Counted from the first letter of the stretch, positions 52,457 through 62,192 are shown. The stretch: DNA of 64,000 bases from CAWVWD01 sp965662365 (GCA_965662365.1 CBFIHR010000008.1:1-64000); one strand, 5' to 3'. Notes: generated by a model from the letters alone, not told the origin. Program-made: numbers and translations.

Positions 52457-53365
52457 ATGCAAAGACCAACTTTATTAATATTAGCAGCAGGAATGGGAAG
52501 TCGTTATGGTGGCTTGAAGCAAGTAGATGCGATTGGCCCAAATGAAGAAGCCATTATTGAATACTCAATTTATGATGCGATTCGTGCTGGTTTTGGCAAG
52601 GTTGTTTTCGTGATTCGTCAAAGTTTTGAGGAAGCTTTCAAAGCAAAATTTGCAAACAAATTTCAAGATCAAATTGATGTTGTTTACGTTTATCAAGAGG
52701 TGAATCCGGTAGTGAAAGGTGTGGAAAATATTCCACATCGTGAAAAACCTTGGGGAACAGGTCACGCAGTTTTGGCAGCTAAAGACGTGATTAATGAGCC
52801 TTTTGTGGTGATTAATGCAGATGATTATTACGGGGTGACGGCTTATCAAACGGCTTTTGATTTCTTTATGAATGGTATTGCCGAAAATCGTTATGCGATG
52901 GTTGGTTTTGTTTTGGACAAAACTTTATCAGATAACGGAACGGTCAATCGTGGAATTTGTCAAACAGATGAAAATGGTAATTTGGTTGATGTGGTCGAAC
53001 GCTTGAAAATTCGTCGTGAAGACGATAACCAGATTTATTATACGGACGAGTTTGATGGTAAAGATTATCCATTAAAAGATAAAGATATTGCATCAATGAA
53101 CTTTTGGGCTTTCCATGCTAACTTTATGGATGCGGCTTACGAAATGTTTGTTGATTTTGTAAAAGCCAATAAAGAAAATACACGGTCAGAGTTTTACATT
53201 CCATTGATTATCAATAATTTGATTCAATCAGGAAAAATTGATTTGCAAGTGTTAAAATCAGAAGATAAATGGTTTGGGGTGACGTATCAAGCGGATAAAC
53301 CGATGGTAGTTGAAGCCTTAAAAGGGCTAACGACTGACAAAACCTATCCGAGTCCACTTTGGTAG
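52457..53365 (+). CDS. Sugar nucleotidyltransferase-like protein
   Basis: A 302-residue NTP-transferase. The N-terminal LLILAAGMGSRYGGLKQVDAIGP is the nucleotide-binding loop with catalytic Arg and Lys, and VINADDYYG is the metal-binding acidic site. It probably joins a sugar phosphate to an NTP. Substrate specificity is not evident; GlmU- and RmlA-like enzymes share these motifs, but no acetyltransferase part is present. It is 63 nt after the GT2 gene. Confidence 0.83.
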   Translation: MQRPTLLILAAGMGSRYGGLKQVDAIGPNEEAIIEYSIYDAIRAGFGKVVFVIRQSFEEAFKAKFANKFQDQIDVVYVYQEVNPVVKGVENIPHREKPWGTGHAVLAAKDVINEPFVVINADDYYGVTAYQTAFDFFMNGIAENRYAMVGFVLDKTLSDNGTVNRGICQTDENGNLVDVVERLKIRREDDNQIYYTDEFDGKDYPLKDKDIASMNFWAFHANFMDAAYEMFVDFVKANKENTRSEFYIPLIINNLIQSGKIDLQVLKSEDKWFGVTYQADKPMVVEALKGLTTDKTYPSPLW

Positions 53366-53401
53366 TATTTGTAAGTAAATAAGATATGAAGTACTTCTTT
53401 G

Positions 53402-53440
53402 AAACGTCATTTTGCTTTTTGTGAAATGGCGTTTTATTAT
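53402..53440 (+). terminator. Terminator after the nucleotidyltransferase gene
   Basis: An 11-bp stem (53402-53412 with 53424-53434, one G-T pair), then TTATTATT. Confidence 0.65.
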
Positions 53441-53467
53441 TTATAACCAATAAAATCAAATTATATA

Positions 53468-53926
53468 ATGAAAATAAAATTATTAATAGGCTTGATTTTA
53501 ACTGTGCTTTTAGTCAGTTGTTCTAACCAAAAATTAGAAAAAGAACTGTCAGCGGTACAACTAAAGTTAAAAGAAACGGAAGCTTTATTGGCGGCAGCCA
53601 AATCGAATACTGATGAAAATTATCCGTTGATTCATATTGTCTATTTCAAATTGAAACCCGATGCGGATAAAACAAAATTATTAGAAGCAATCGATAAATT
53701 AAAACAAATTGACGTCGTACACAAGTTAGAAGTTGGCACTTTTGAAGATTTAAATGATGAAAGAGCATTGTCTGATTATCAAGTAGTTATGCAGATGGCT
53801 TTCGCCAATAAAGCAGCTTATGAAACTTATCAAACTCACGAAATTCATTTGGCTTTGAAAAGTGTTATTAAAGACATGTTGGCGGGACCGCCCGTGACGT
53901 ATGATTATAGAAAATTGAATATTTAA
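53468..53926 (+). CDS. Dabb (stress-responsive A/B barrel) lipoprotein
   Basis: A 152-residue lipoprotein (lipobox VSC, Cys18). A short coiled coil (about 22-45) leads to a Dabb domain (about 52-146) with LIHIVYFKLKPDADKTKLLEAI, DYQVVMQMAFANKAAYETYQTHEIH and LAGPPVTYDY, the usual dimeric ferredoxin-like fold. Members bind small molecules or have no known enzymatic role. The lipid anchor is uncommon for this mostly cytoplasmic family. Confidence 0.78.
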   Translation: MKIKLLIGLILTVLLVSCSNQKLEKELSAVQLKLKETEALLAAAKSNTDENYPLIHIVYFKLKPDADKTKLLEAIDKLKQIDVVHKLEVGTFEDLNDERALSDYQVVMQMAFANKAAYETYQTHEIHLALKSVIKDMLAGPPVTYDYRKLNI

Positions 53927-53938
53927 GAAGTTGTGATG

Positions 53939-53970
53939 ATGACAGGCGAACTCAAATCGCCTGTCATTTT
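53939..53970. terminator. Terminator between Dabb and hemL genes
   Basis: An 11-bp perfect stem (53939-53949 with 53957-53967), followed by a short T run. Confidence 0.8.
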
Positions 53971-54033
53971 AGGATAAGTTTCTTCAATCAGTGTAGTTTA
54001 GTGGCGACTTGTCAGTCGAACAAACCGTAAAAA

Positions 54034-55323
54034 TTATTTAAATACGATATCAAACGCTTCACACATTTTTGTAGTTGCTTCCGCTAAATCGGCTTCCGTA
54101 TGCGCCGCAGATACGAAGCCAACTTCATAACCTGAAGGCCCTAAGTATAACCCTCGTTGCAATAATTCATGGTGCAATACCTTGAATTTTTCCATTGAAG
54201 CAACATTAATTTGGTCGGCTCGTGTGATGCGTTCTTTGGTGAATGCAATCCAAAAGATAGAACCGATTGTGACGATCGATACTTCATAACCTTTTGCATC
54301 GCAGTAAGCTTGAATGCCATCAACGAATTTTTTCGTTTTCGCTTCCATCGCTTCATAAAATCCTGGTTGAACCAATTGCTTACAAGCTGCATAACCGGCT
54401 GCCATTGCGACAGGATTAGCGGACAATGTCCCTGCTTGATACACCGGGCCTTCGGGTGCAATATGACTCATGATTTCGGCACTTGCAGCATAAGCACCGA
54501 CAGGCATTCCGCCACCGATGATTTTTCCGTAAGTCATAATGTCTGGTTGAATACCATAGTAACCAGCAGCTCCTTCATAACCTACTCTGAAACCAGAGAT
54601 GACTTCGTCAAAGATTAATAACACACCATATTTATAACATTTTATTCTCAGACATTCTAAGAAGGATTTATCTTGTAATAACAAACCATTATTTGCTGGA
54701 ACAGGCTCGATAATAATACACGCAACATCATCGCCATGTTCTTTCAAAGTGGCCTCTAATGCCTCACGGTCATTCAGCGGAATAACCAATGTTTCTTTCA
54801 CGAATGACTCCGGAACACCTTTAGAAGTACTCACTCCAAAAGTCGCTAAACCGGAACCAGCCTTGACTAACAAAGAGTCAACGTGTCCGTGATAACAACC
54901 TTCGAATTTAATAATTTTATTACGACCAGTTACTCCTCTTGCCAATCGAATCGCAGACATCACGGCTTCTGTTCCTGAACTCACGAAACGCATTTTCTCG
55001 ATGTATCGATTATTTTCTATAATTAATTTTCCTAACTGATTTCCTAATTTTGTCGGTGTCCCGAATGACGTTCCGTTTTTGACGGTTGCGATGACTTCCT
55101 CCTCGATTTGAGGATTTCGATGACCCAAGATTAAAGGTCCCCAAGAACAACAAAAATCAATAAACTCGTTATCATCTTCATCGTAAAATCGGCTACCTTC
55201 TCCTCTTTTTATAAATAGCGGAGGGCCAGAAACGGACTTAAATGCTCGAACAGGTGAGTTTACACCACCTGGAAAATATTTTTTTGCCTCTTCAAATAAC
55301 TGTGCAGATGTTTCTCTTTTCAT
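54034..55323 (-). CDS. hemL: Glutamate-1-semialdehyde 2,1-aminomutase
   Basis: PLP enzyme that makes 5-aminolevulinate from glutamate-1-semialdehyde in the C5 heme pathway. The 429-residue product starts at ATG 55323 (ETSAQLFEEAKKYFPGGVNSPVRAF); the 22 upstream codons begin with a TTG. It has the class-III signatures YDEDDNEFIDFCCSWGPLILGH, FVSSGTEAVMSAIRLARG, LLIFDEVISGFRVG and MTYGKIIGGGMPVGAY, where the Lys of YGKIIGGG binds PLP. Length is typical. No other heme gene is near. Confidence 0.95.
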   Translation of the reverse strand: MKRETSAQLFEEAKKYFPGGVNSPVRAFKSVSGPPLFIKRGEGSRFYDEDDNEFIDFCCSWGPLILGHRNPQIEEEVIATVKNGTSFGTPTKLGNQLGKLIIENNRYIEKMRFVSSGTEAVMSAIRLARGVTGRNKIIKFEGCYHGHVDSLLVKAGSGLATFGVSTSKGVPESFVKETLVIPLNDREALEATLKEHGDDVACIIIEPVPANNGLLLQDKSFLECLRIKCYKYGVLLIFDEVISGFRVGYEGAAGYYGIQPDIMTYGKIIGGGMPVGAYAASAEIMSHIAPEGPVYQAGTLSANPVAMAAGYAACKQLVQPGFYEAMEAKTKKFVDGIQAYCDAKGYEVSIVTIGSIFWIAFTKERITRADQINVASMEKFKVLHHELLQRGLYLGPSGYEVGFVSAAHTEADLAEATTKMCEAFDIVFK

Positions 55324-55961
55324 AAATTGTGTAATGTATAATGAAGTGTAGATTTTACACGACTCTAATTTATTATTTTTTCCTTTCAAATGTTGCGAAA
55401 ATACGCTACTTCGTATATTAAAACAAGGTAGAGCGTAGAAGTTGAATTGATTTATTAGGTTAGAATTATTCTAAATTTAGATATAATTAATAATATTATT
55501 TGTAAATATTTGATTATTAGAATACTATTGAATCAATACTTTTTATTAAAAATAATTGCACCGAATTTTATTAGTTTCTAATTACAAAATTATTACTTCT
55601 AACAGACTAATTAGATGTAATGAAACTTTAAAATTTTAGTAAACTTAATGTTATGAATTTTATGAAATACTTACACATTTTGACGGCTGAAAAAACCTCC
55701 AAGAAAACTTCCAAAAAAAATCTTTTTTTTGCTAAAAAAGTTTGCACAATTCAAAAAAAGACTTCTTCTTTGTCCTTGATTTCGATGGTGAAATTATACT
55801 TAAACAATTAAGGGATAAAATTACAAACTAGCATTTCATAAATAATTGATTATTAACGATTTAAAACAATAATTGAAAGTAATTTTCCTAACAGTATCTT
55901 TAAATAAAAATCTACACTAATTGACCATAATTCACAAGGTCAAACTTTCGATAAAAAAATA
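55324..55961. other. AT-rich intergenic region
   Basis: About 640 bases between divergent genes. A 52-codon Lys-rich frame exists at 55653-55811, but nothing supports it. TATTTTCG on the minus strand (55395-55402) is one base off a -7 box and could serve hemL. Confidence 0.4.
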
Positions 55962-57404
55962 ATGAAAAAGCAGATAGAAATGATTTCTCCGAATTCATTT
56001 AATGGAGAAAATCACTGGTATCCGAAGGCGTTGAATGCGACAATACATCCGATGGTTAACTTCTTTCTAAATTTAGATAAGGAGCGAATTATTAAGCGTT
56101 ATTGTCATTTGCATCCGATGGTAAATCGTGCAAAGCTTGAAGAAGTTTTGGCGTATCAATGCAAGTATTTCTTATGGTGCGGAGCGGATTTAATCAATTC
56201 GACTTCGGCAGGCGGAAATCGTGAAATGGTTGTCCTCGAAAATAACTCTTCGCCTTCTGGACAGAAATCTATGCCTTTGTTAGATGATAATAAGGAAGAT
56301 GGTTCGTACCGATTACTAATCGAGCGAACATTCAAGCCTTTATTAAGACGGAAGCAAGGACAGCAACGTATCGAAGGTCGCCTGGCGGTTTTATATGATA
56401 AAAATTATATGGAAACCTCTGGTTACGCTGCAGTGATTGCAGATGTCATGGGCGAAGACGTGTTGTTAGTGCCGTTTTATAATGAGGAAAATCCTCATAT
56501 TAAGATTGACGATGACATTCTTTATGTCAATGAAAAAGGGGAGTGGATTCCGTTACGAGCGGTGTTTCGTTATGTGACGCAACGCCCGTGGAATCGTATT
56601 CCGTTGAATTTAAAAACAAAGATTCTGAATCCGATTGTAGCTTGTTTAGCGGGCGGGCGTAATAAAATGGTCGCTGCAAAAGCCTACGATTTGTATAATG
56701 CAGAGTTGAGAGAATTTGGTTTAAGAATCAATATTCCGCAAACGATTTGGGATGTTAGTAAAGCTGAAATTCCTCTTTGGGTAAAAAAGATGGGTGGACA
56801 GGCTGTAATCAAAATTCCGTACAGTAATGCTGGTCAAGGTGTATTTACGATTATTAATCAGGCAGAGTTGGACGCATTTATGGCGATGGATTTTGATTAC
56901 AAACGCTTTATTGTACAGAGTTTGATTGGTAATTATAACTGGAGTTCGACCAGTGAAAAAGGAAAGTTTTATCACGTCGGAACTATTCCAAATGCTAAGG
57001 GGCAGACTTTTGTTACGGATTTGAGAATGATGGCAAGTACGACAAAAGACGGTATTCGACCACTTTGTGTTTATGCTCGCCGTGCTGCCGAACCTTTGGT
57101 TGATAATATTACCTCAGGGAGCGATTCGTGGGCAATGTTAGGGACGAATTTATCTGTCAAATTACAGGAAAATCAGTTCACCAGTGATGCAAGTCGCTTG
57201 ATGTTGATGGACAGACGAGATTTCAATAAGTTAGGAATTGGCTTAGATGATTTGATTGAAGGATATATTCAGACGGTTTTGTCGATGATTGCGATTGATA
57301 AAATGTGCATTAATTTAATAGGTTCAAAAGGTAGGTTCAAAATGCGTTTGTTCAAGTCATTAAATAATGATGCGACTTTATTAGATGAAATTTATAAGCA
57401 GTGA
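55962..57404 (+). CDS. ATP-grasp-like ligase of unknown substrate
   Basis: A 480-residue soluble protein, first in a four-gene same-strand cluster. The middle (about 235-360) has an ATP-grasp pattern: GGQAVIKIPYSNAGQGVFTIIN as the ATP lysine/glycine loop, FIVQSLIGNY with the acidic hinge, then FVTDLRMMAST. An N-terminal segment with ENNSSPSGQKSMP (about 91-103) seems a conserved signature without a known role. It probably joins a carboxylate to an amine using ATP. I base the family on fold-like patterns only; no substrate is implied. Confidence 0.6.
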   Translation: MKKQIEMISPNSFNGENHWYPKALNATIHPMVNFFLNLDKERIIKRYCHLHPMVNRAKLEEVLAYQCKYFLWCGADLINSTSAGGNREMVVLENNSSPSGQKSMPLLDDNKEDGSYRLLIERTFKPLLRRKQGQQRIEGRLAVLYDKNYMETSGYAAVIADVMGEDVLLVPFYNEENPHIKIDDDILYVNEKGEWIPLRAVFRYVTQRPWNRIPLNLKTKILNPIVACLAGGRNKMVAAKAYDLYNAELREFGLRINIPQTIWDVSKAEIPLWVKKMGGQAVIKIPYSNAGQGVFTIINQAELDAFMAMDFDYKRFIVQSLIGNYNWSSTSEKGKFYHVGTIPNAKGQTFVTDLRMMASTTKDGIRPLCVYARRAAEPLVDNITSGSDSWAMLGTNLSVKLQENQFTSDASRLMLMDRRDFNKLGIGLDDLIEGYIQTVLSMIAIDKMCINLIGSKGRFKMRLFKSLNNDATLLDEIYKQ

Positions 57405-57469
57405 TTGAACTCATCTTGAATTCTTTTGAGGGTACGGTTAAAAGAGAGTTCAATCAAAAAAATAAAAAA

Positions 57470-57826
57470 ATGGCAAATATTAATAAACCAAGAGTTGTAA
57501 AAGATTATGACAAATTGAGCGAGGAAATTATGGAACAAATCAAGTTGAATTATCCTCGTGGTTTCCAGCGAAATTTGATTACGTTTAAAAATGCAAAAGG
57601 TCGTTATGTGAGTGCCTTACCTTTTGAAACGGAGGAAAAATATTATTTAATTAGAATGACAAAATCAGAAGCTGTCGATATTATCGAAAATGATGATGAT
57701 TATAACGATGATGGTATTTTGAAAAAAGGTGTTCGAGAAGAATACGAGGAAAAGTACGAAGATGGCGATGATGAAGATTTTGATTTTGATAACGTAGTAG
57801 ATAGTTCGACAGAAGAGGATTTTTAG
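57470..57826 (+). CDS. Conserved small acidic protein
   Basis: A 118-residue soluble protein with a compact N-terminal domain (about 5-75: VVKDYDKLSEEIMEQIKLNY, FQRNLITFKNAKGRYVSALP, YYLIRMTKSEA) and a very acidic tail (DDDYNDDG..., EEYEEKYEDGDDEDFDFDN). The start is ATG 57470; a GTG start at 57401 would overlap the upstream gene. I believe this family is widespread in Bacteroidota without a known function. In this cluster it could be a carrier or substrate of the ligases, but that is a guess. Confidence 0.65.
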   Translation: MANINKPRVVKDYDKLSEEIMEQIKLNYPRGFQRNLITFKNAKGRYVSALPFETEEKYYLIRMTKSEAVDIIENDDDYNDDGILKKGVREEYEEKYEDGDDEDFDFDNVVDSSTEEDF

Positions 57827-57957
57827 TTTTTTGGTGATTAGTGACCAGGCTACTTGGTAGATCTGCCGAGTTGTTAGCTTAAATCATTGTTAATCAATAT
57901 TTTATGATGAATATAAGTACAGTTTTATTCAAAATAGGAATAAAGTTCATGAGCCTG

Positions 57958-57986
57958 CTAATCACTAATCATTATCTTGCTGATCA
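57958..57986 (+). repeat. Heptamer repeat before the GshB-like gene
   Basis: Two tandem CTAATCA units (57958-57971) and CTGATCA (57980-57986), ending 11 nt before the start codon. The segment GGTGATTAGTGACCAGGC at 57833-57850 pairs loosely with this array, so it may be part of a long hairpin element. Confidence 0.6.
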
Positions 57987-57997
57987 CTAAAAAGTAA

Positions 57998-59008
57998 ATG
58001 ACAAAAAAATATAAGTTTTTGGTCTTAACAGACCATAGTAAGCATAGCAAAGAAAACTCTGTTTATGCATTGATGGCGAAATTGTCGCAACATCCGAATT
58101 GTGAAAAAGTAGATATTGCAAGTCGTGGAAATCAGATGAATGATTCGTTTTTTGAAGAACAAGAAACAGGAAAATTATATGCTATTCCAGTTGATGAACA
58201 CTTCACTTTTGATGAAACTGGAGAGCAGTTTTCTACAAATGGGCAAGTCGTTGCTGTTCGAGATTATAACGTGATTATTTTGCGTCTGCCTCGTCCTGTT
58301 GGTACGGATTTTATGGGATTTATTGCTTATTTAGCAGAAAATAAAGTGATTATTAATCACCCAAATGGAATTGAAAAAACGAGTACGAAAGCGTTCTTAT
58401 TCAATTTTCCGGAGATTTGTCCACCGATGAAGTTATGCAAATCTGTTGATGATATTGTAGCTTTTTCAAAGCGTTTTCCAATTGTTTTGAAACCATTAAA
58501 GGAGTACGGTGGTAAGGGCTTACTAAAAATCGACGGTGATATTTTGAATGACGGGAATCAAGATTTTGACACAGGCGATTATTTGCGAAAGCAAAAAGAA
58601 TACATTGAAACGGAGGGTTATTTGGCGATGAAGTTTTTGAAAAATGTATCGGAAGGTGATAAGCGAATTTTGGTGGTGAATGGTCAGGTTTTGGCGAGTT
58701 CGTTACGATTGCCAGCAAAGGATTCTTGGTTGTGTAATGTGGCAAAGGGCGGGCGTTCTGTTTTGTCTGAAATTACGCCCGAAGAAGAACAGATTATTAA
58801 GCGGATTACACCAAAACTTTTGAATGAAGGGGTTTTGATATACGGGGCGGATACGTTGATGGATGACAACGGAAAGCGAGTTTTGTCTGAAATTAATACG
58901 CTAAGCATTGGCGGTTTTCCACAAGCAGAAACGCAGACAGGACGACCAATTTTGCAGCAAACAAGTGATGGACTAATTAACTATGTGAAGAGCGTTTTAG
59001 TAGTTTAA
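57998..59008 (+). CDS. Glutathione-synthetase-like ATP-grasp ligase
   Basis: A 336-residue enzyme of the prokaryotic GshB type. The N-terminal domain (about 5-130) has a substrate-binding fold (VVAVRDYNVIILRLPRPVGTDFMGF). The ATP-grasp core (about 155-325) has FPIVLKPLKEYGGKGLLKI, EGYLAMKFLKNVSEGDKRILVVNG, LLNEGVLIYGADTLMDDNGKRVLSEINTLSIGG, including the Asp, Glu and Asn that bind Mg. No gamma-glutamylcysteine synthetase is near, so the product is not necessarily glutathione. It is followed by the M14-like gene. Confidence 0.78.
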   Translation: MTKKYKFLVLTDHSKHSKENSVYALMAKLSQHPNCEKVDIASRGNQMNDSFFEEQETGKLYAIPVDEHFTFDETGEQFSTNGQVVAVRDYNVIILRLPRPVGTDFMGFIAYLAENKVIINHPNGIEKTSTKAFLFNFPEICPPMKLCKSVDDIVAFSKRFPIVLKPLKEYGGKGLLKIDGDILNDGNQDFDTGDYLRKQKEYIETEGYLAMKFLKNVSEGDKRILVVNGQVLASSLRLPAKDSWLCNVAKGGRSVLSEITPEEEQIIKRITPKLLNEGVLIYGADTLMDDNGKRVLSEINTLSIGGFPQAETQTGRPILQQTSDGLINYVKSVLVV

Positions 59009-59214
59009 GTGGTCGGGTATTTTTGTTTTTTCTACGTGTTGTAAAAGGTGGAAATTATTAAAACTATCCAATCATTAAAATTACTAAAGCGGATTAAACT
59101 ACGAAAGCACTGAAAATAAATTTCAATTTAGAAGATACGCCTAAGCAGTCGATAAATCATTATTGGCTAAAAATTATTTCTGACGGAACGGGGCAAGCGA
59201 TTTCTGTTCCGATT

Positions 59215-60054
59215 ATGGTGGCGAGAGGAAGGTCAGATTTCCCAATTTTAGGCGTAACAGCTGCCGTTCATGGTAATGAATTGAACGGGATCTCGGTTAT
59301 TCAACGACTATTTAGTGAGATTAACGTCGAGGAATTGAACGGAGTTATTGTTGCTGTTCCAGTGATGAATATGCCGTCTTTTCTTCGTAAGAAAAGACGG
59401 TTTAATGATGGCGTAGATTTGAATCATATTATGCCTGGAAAGGCAAACGGAAGTATTAGCGAGGTTTATGCGTTTCGTTTGATGGATAGAATTGTGCAGC
59501 ATTTTGATTATTTATTGGATTTACATACAGCAAGTCAAGGTCGGATTAATTCGTACTATATTCGAGCTGATATGAAACATCCAGTAACTCGCAAAATGGC
59601 GTTGTTGCAAAATGCGCAGATTATCGTGCATAATCCGCCGTCTGATGGAACTATGCGAGGTGCTGCCGAAGAGTTGGATATTCCTGCGATAACTTTAGAA
59701 GTCGGTAATCCGAATACCTTTCAAAAGAAACTTATCAAAAGTGGTGTGGAAGGCGTACACAACGTTTTGGCATACTTAGGTATGACTGACGATGAAATGG
59801 AGTCACAGAAAAAAGAGGCGTTTATCTGCAAAAAATCATATTGGATTTATACGGAAAAAGGTGGTTTATTGACTGTTCATGCCAGCTTGCTACAACTCCT
59901 GAAAAAAGGGGAATTAATCGCCACTTTACGTGATGTTTTTGGAAATGTGATTGAAGAATATTATGCTCCAGAAGATGGTATTGTGATTGGGAAATCAGTT
60001 AGTCCGGTCAATCAAACGGGCGGACGGATTTTACATTTAGGAATATTAAAATAA
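59215..60054 (+). CDS. Succinylglutamate desuccinylase/aspartoacylase family hydrolase
   Basis: A zinc-dependent deacylase of the M14 superfamily. From ATG 59215 it has 279 residues. Zinc ligands are in VHGNELNGI (His and Glu) and DYLLDLHTAS (His); TLEVGNPNTFQ carries the later part of the site. The reading frame stays open and coding-like upstream to 59098 (INFNLEDTPKQSINHYWLKI), matching the N-terminal strands expected for this family, but no ATG, GTG or TTG is present there. The true start may be a rare codon (CTG 59110). It probably removes an acyl group from, or trims, the product of the neighbouring ligases. Confidence 0.78.
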   Translation: MVARGRSDFPILGVTAAVHGNELNGISVIQRLFSEINVEELNGVIVAVPVMNMPSFLRKKRRFNDGVDLNHIMPGKANGSISEVYAFRLMDRIVQHFDYLLDLHTASQGRINSYYIRADMKHPVTRKMALLQNAQIIVHNPPSDGTMRGAAEELDIPAITLEVGNPNTFQKKLIKSGVEGVHNVLAYLGMTDDEMESQKKEAFICKKSYWIYTEKGGLLTVHASLLQLLKKGELIATLRDVFGNVIEEYYAPEDGIVIGKSVSPVNQTGGRILHLGILK

Positions 60055-60286
60055 GTGAAAAGAAGGTGGTAGGAGGAGTCGAAAAAGCAAATTGAATTTA
60101 AGTTGATTAAATTCTTGTTGTGTCTCGATTTGTTGTACCACCTTTCTGCTTTCAGTCTGAATAAAGATGGAAGGATATTTTTTATTGCTCATTATACGAC
60201 ACTACTTTTTTTAATTATGAATTTCGCCATTATTGGTTGACCTGCATTTCATAACACGATCTAATTTTTTAGTTGATCTGGTTTCG

Positions 60287-60294
60287 TATCTTTG
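60287..60294 (+). promoter_or_regulatory. Promoter -7 element for the membrane protein gene
   Basis: TATCTTTG 39 nt before the GTG start at 60333. The -33 box is unclear. No gene is seen in 60055-60286. Confidence 0.45.
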
Positions 60295-60332
60295 TCCTTT
60301 TTCAAATCGTTCATCTATCATAATTAAAATTT

Positions 60333-62192
60333 GTGTTTAAAAACTTCAAAATATCACCCCTACCAATCGTTTTATTCTGTCAAGCGATTTTGATTCTACT
60401 CATTTATTTACCATTTTTTACAGAAGGCGAGTCGATTGTTTTTAGTGACAAATACGATGGCTTGAAGAATTATTTTGTGTATTATACTTATCTTTTACAA
60501 GGTAATGACGTCCCGAGTACGATGTTTCATCAAATGAATTATCCGTATTACGATTACATATTTTATCCTGATTTAACGCCGACGTTTACCGTTCCTCTAA
60601 AATGGTTTTCGGATAATATTATTGACCTTACGCCTTACGCTTTCCGGATTCATAATTGGTTTTTCTTATTTGGCATTTTGCTTTCAACTTTATTTAGTTG
60701 GTTGGTTATCAATAAGATAACAAGAAAAATCTGGTTGTGGTCAATTTTAGCGATCACCTTGCCGTGGGTTTCTCCACAGTTGTTTAGAATCGAAATTGGT
60801 CATTTTAATTTGGCTTTATCGTGGTGTATTATTGGCGCATTTTATTTAATAATTTTGATTTATAATGCACGAGATAATTTGAAAAAAATCATTGGTTTGT
60901 CCTTTATTGCCTTGATCTGGATATATTTAGTGTCTTTTATTCACTTGTATTATTTGCCGATGACTTGTTTGATAATCGGTACGTTTGGGCTGGTGTTAGC
61001 GATTTGGAGTCGAAAAAACCGCAAACAATTATTCGGCTGGTTGACTTGGGCGGCAGGTTTACCAATGGTCGGTTTGTTATCGGTTTGGGCAACGATTCGA
61101 GTGATTGACGAGTTTTATCCTTTACGGCGAAAAGTGGAAACCTCTTACAATTGGACGGAGTGGAATTTCAAAATTGACGGTTTTTATTCCAATTATGATT
61201 TTTCCTCTATTCCATTTTTATTAAAAACGAATATAGAATTAAATCAAGATAGTTATGCGTATTTAGGGACGCTAACTTTGTATGGTTTTGTTTTTTTGTC
61301 TGGGTGGCTAATTTATCGAACAACTCAACATCGCAGCAACTTCAAGGCTGCTTTTAAAACCTATTTTGCGGGCGAAAAAGGGGCGGTAACTTTAATCGCT
61401 TTTTTTGCAGGATTGATGTGTTTGAATGTCGCTATTGGCGAATATGCCAAGTTATTTAACAATATGGTGAGTTTTGATAATCCATTTCATCCGTTTCGAT
61501 ATATTCGATTATTGGCTGGTGAAGCGACACAATTTCGAGTCGTCGCTCGGTTCAATTGGGTTTGTTTCTGGGCGTTTAATTTTGTAGCCATTTACCTTTT
61601 AGATCAATTTTATGAACGTCATGCACAACGTTGGATTCGAGTATTTATCCTACTTTTAGTATTTTCTTCTATTATAAATATGATAGATATGCAAGTGACA
61701 GCACGTCAAGCAAAATTCGATAATCCACTTTTAGCGAAAGCGATAACTGAGCCGATTGACGACTTGTTAGAAAACGTCGATACCAAACAATATCAAGCGG
61801 TGTTACCTTTGCCGTATTATTTATTAGGTTCGGAAGTTAAAGATATGATGTTGACACCTCAAAATGATTGGGAAATAGCAACTTTAGTCTTTTCTATACA
61901 AACCAATTTACCACTAATGGCGAGTCACTTTACACGTTCACCAGTGATTCAGCATCAGTCTTTAGTCTCGATTTTTACGGAGGAAGGCCCGAACGATTAT
62001 TTAAAAAAACAGTTGAATGCTCAACCAATTTTAGTGTTTATGTCAAGTGATGAAAGTTATTGGTCACATGAATTTCAAAACGAAAAAGGAAACGAATACG
62101 TACAATTTGGTAAAAAAGTGATTGAAAAGTACGATATGAAGTTATTAGAAACAAAAGGTAGTTGGAGTTTGTATGAATGGTCGATAAATTAA
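60333..62192 (+). CDS. Polytopic membrane protein, possible GT-C-like glycosyltransferase
   Basis: A 619-residue protein with about 10-12 transmembrane helices across residues 10-450 and a soluble C-terminal part (about 455-619). The first loop contains SDKYDGLKNYFVYYTYLLQ, an acidic/aromatic stretch where GT-C transferases carry their catalytic acid, and NYPYYDYIFYPDLTPTF follows. It would use a lipid-linked sugar at the outer face of the membrane. The family is not certain. The start is GTG, as no ATG is available near the promoter. Confidence 0.55.
   Translation: MFKNFKISPLPIVLFCQAILILLIYLPFFTEGESIVFSDKYDGLKNYFVYYTYLLQGNDVPSTMFHQMNYPYYDYIFYPDLTPTFTVPLKWFSDNIIDLTPYAFRIHNWFFLFGILLSTLFSWLVINKITRKIWLWSILAITLPWVSPQLFRIEIGHFNLALSWCIIGAFYLIILIYNARDNLKKIIGLSFIALIWIYLVSFIHLYYLPMTCLIIGTFGLVLAIWSRKNRKQLFGWLTWAAGLPMVGLLSVWATIRVIDEFYPLRRKVETSYNWTEWNFKIDGFYSNYDFSSIPFLLKTNIELNQDSYAYLGTLTLYGFVFLSGWLIYRTTQHRSNFKAAFKTYFAGEKGAVTLIAFFAGLMCLNVAIGEYAKLFNNMVSFDNPFHPFRYIRLLAGEATQFRVVARFNWVCFWAFNFVAIYLLDQFYERHAQRWIRVFILLLVFSSIINMIDMQVTARQAKFDNPLLAKAITEPIDDLLENVDTKQYQAVLPLPYYLLGSEVKDMMLTPQNDWEIATLVFSIQTNLPLMASHFTRSPVIQHQSLVSIFTEEGPNDYLKKQLNAQPILVFMSSDESYWSHEFQNEKGNEYVQFGKKVIEKYDMKLLETKGSWSLYEWSIN

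Noticed and set aside
55653..55811. 52-codon Lys-rich frame in the hemL-ATP-grasp gap
   Set aside because: The composition follows from A-runs; no promoter, terminator or family signal supports it.
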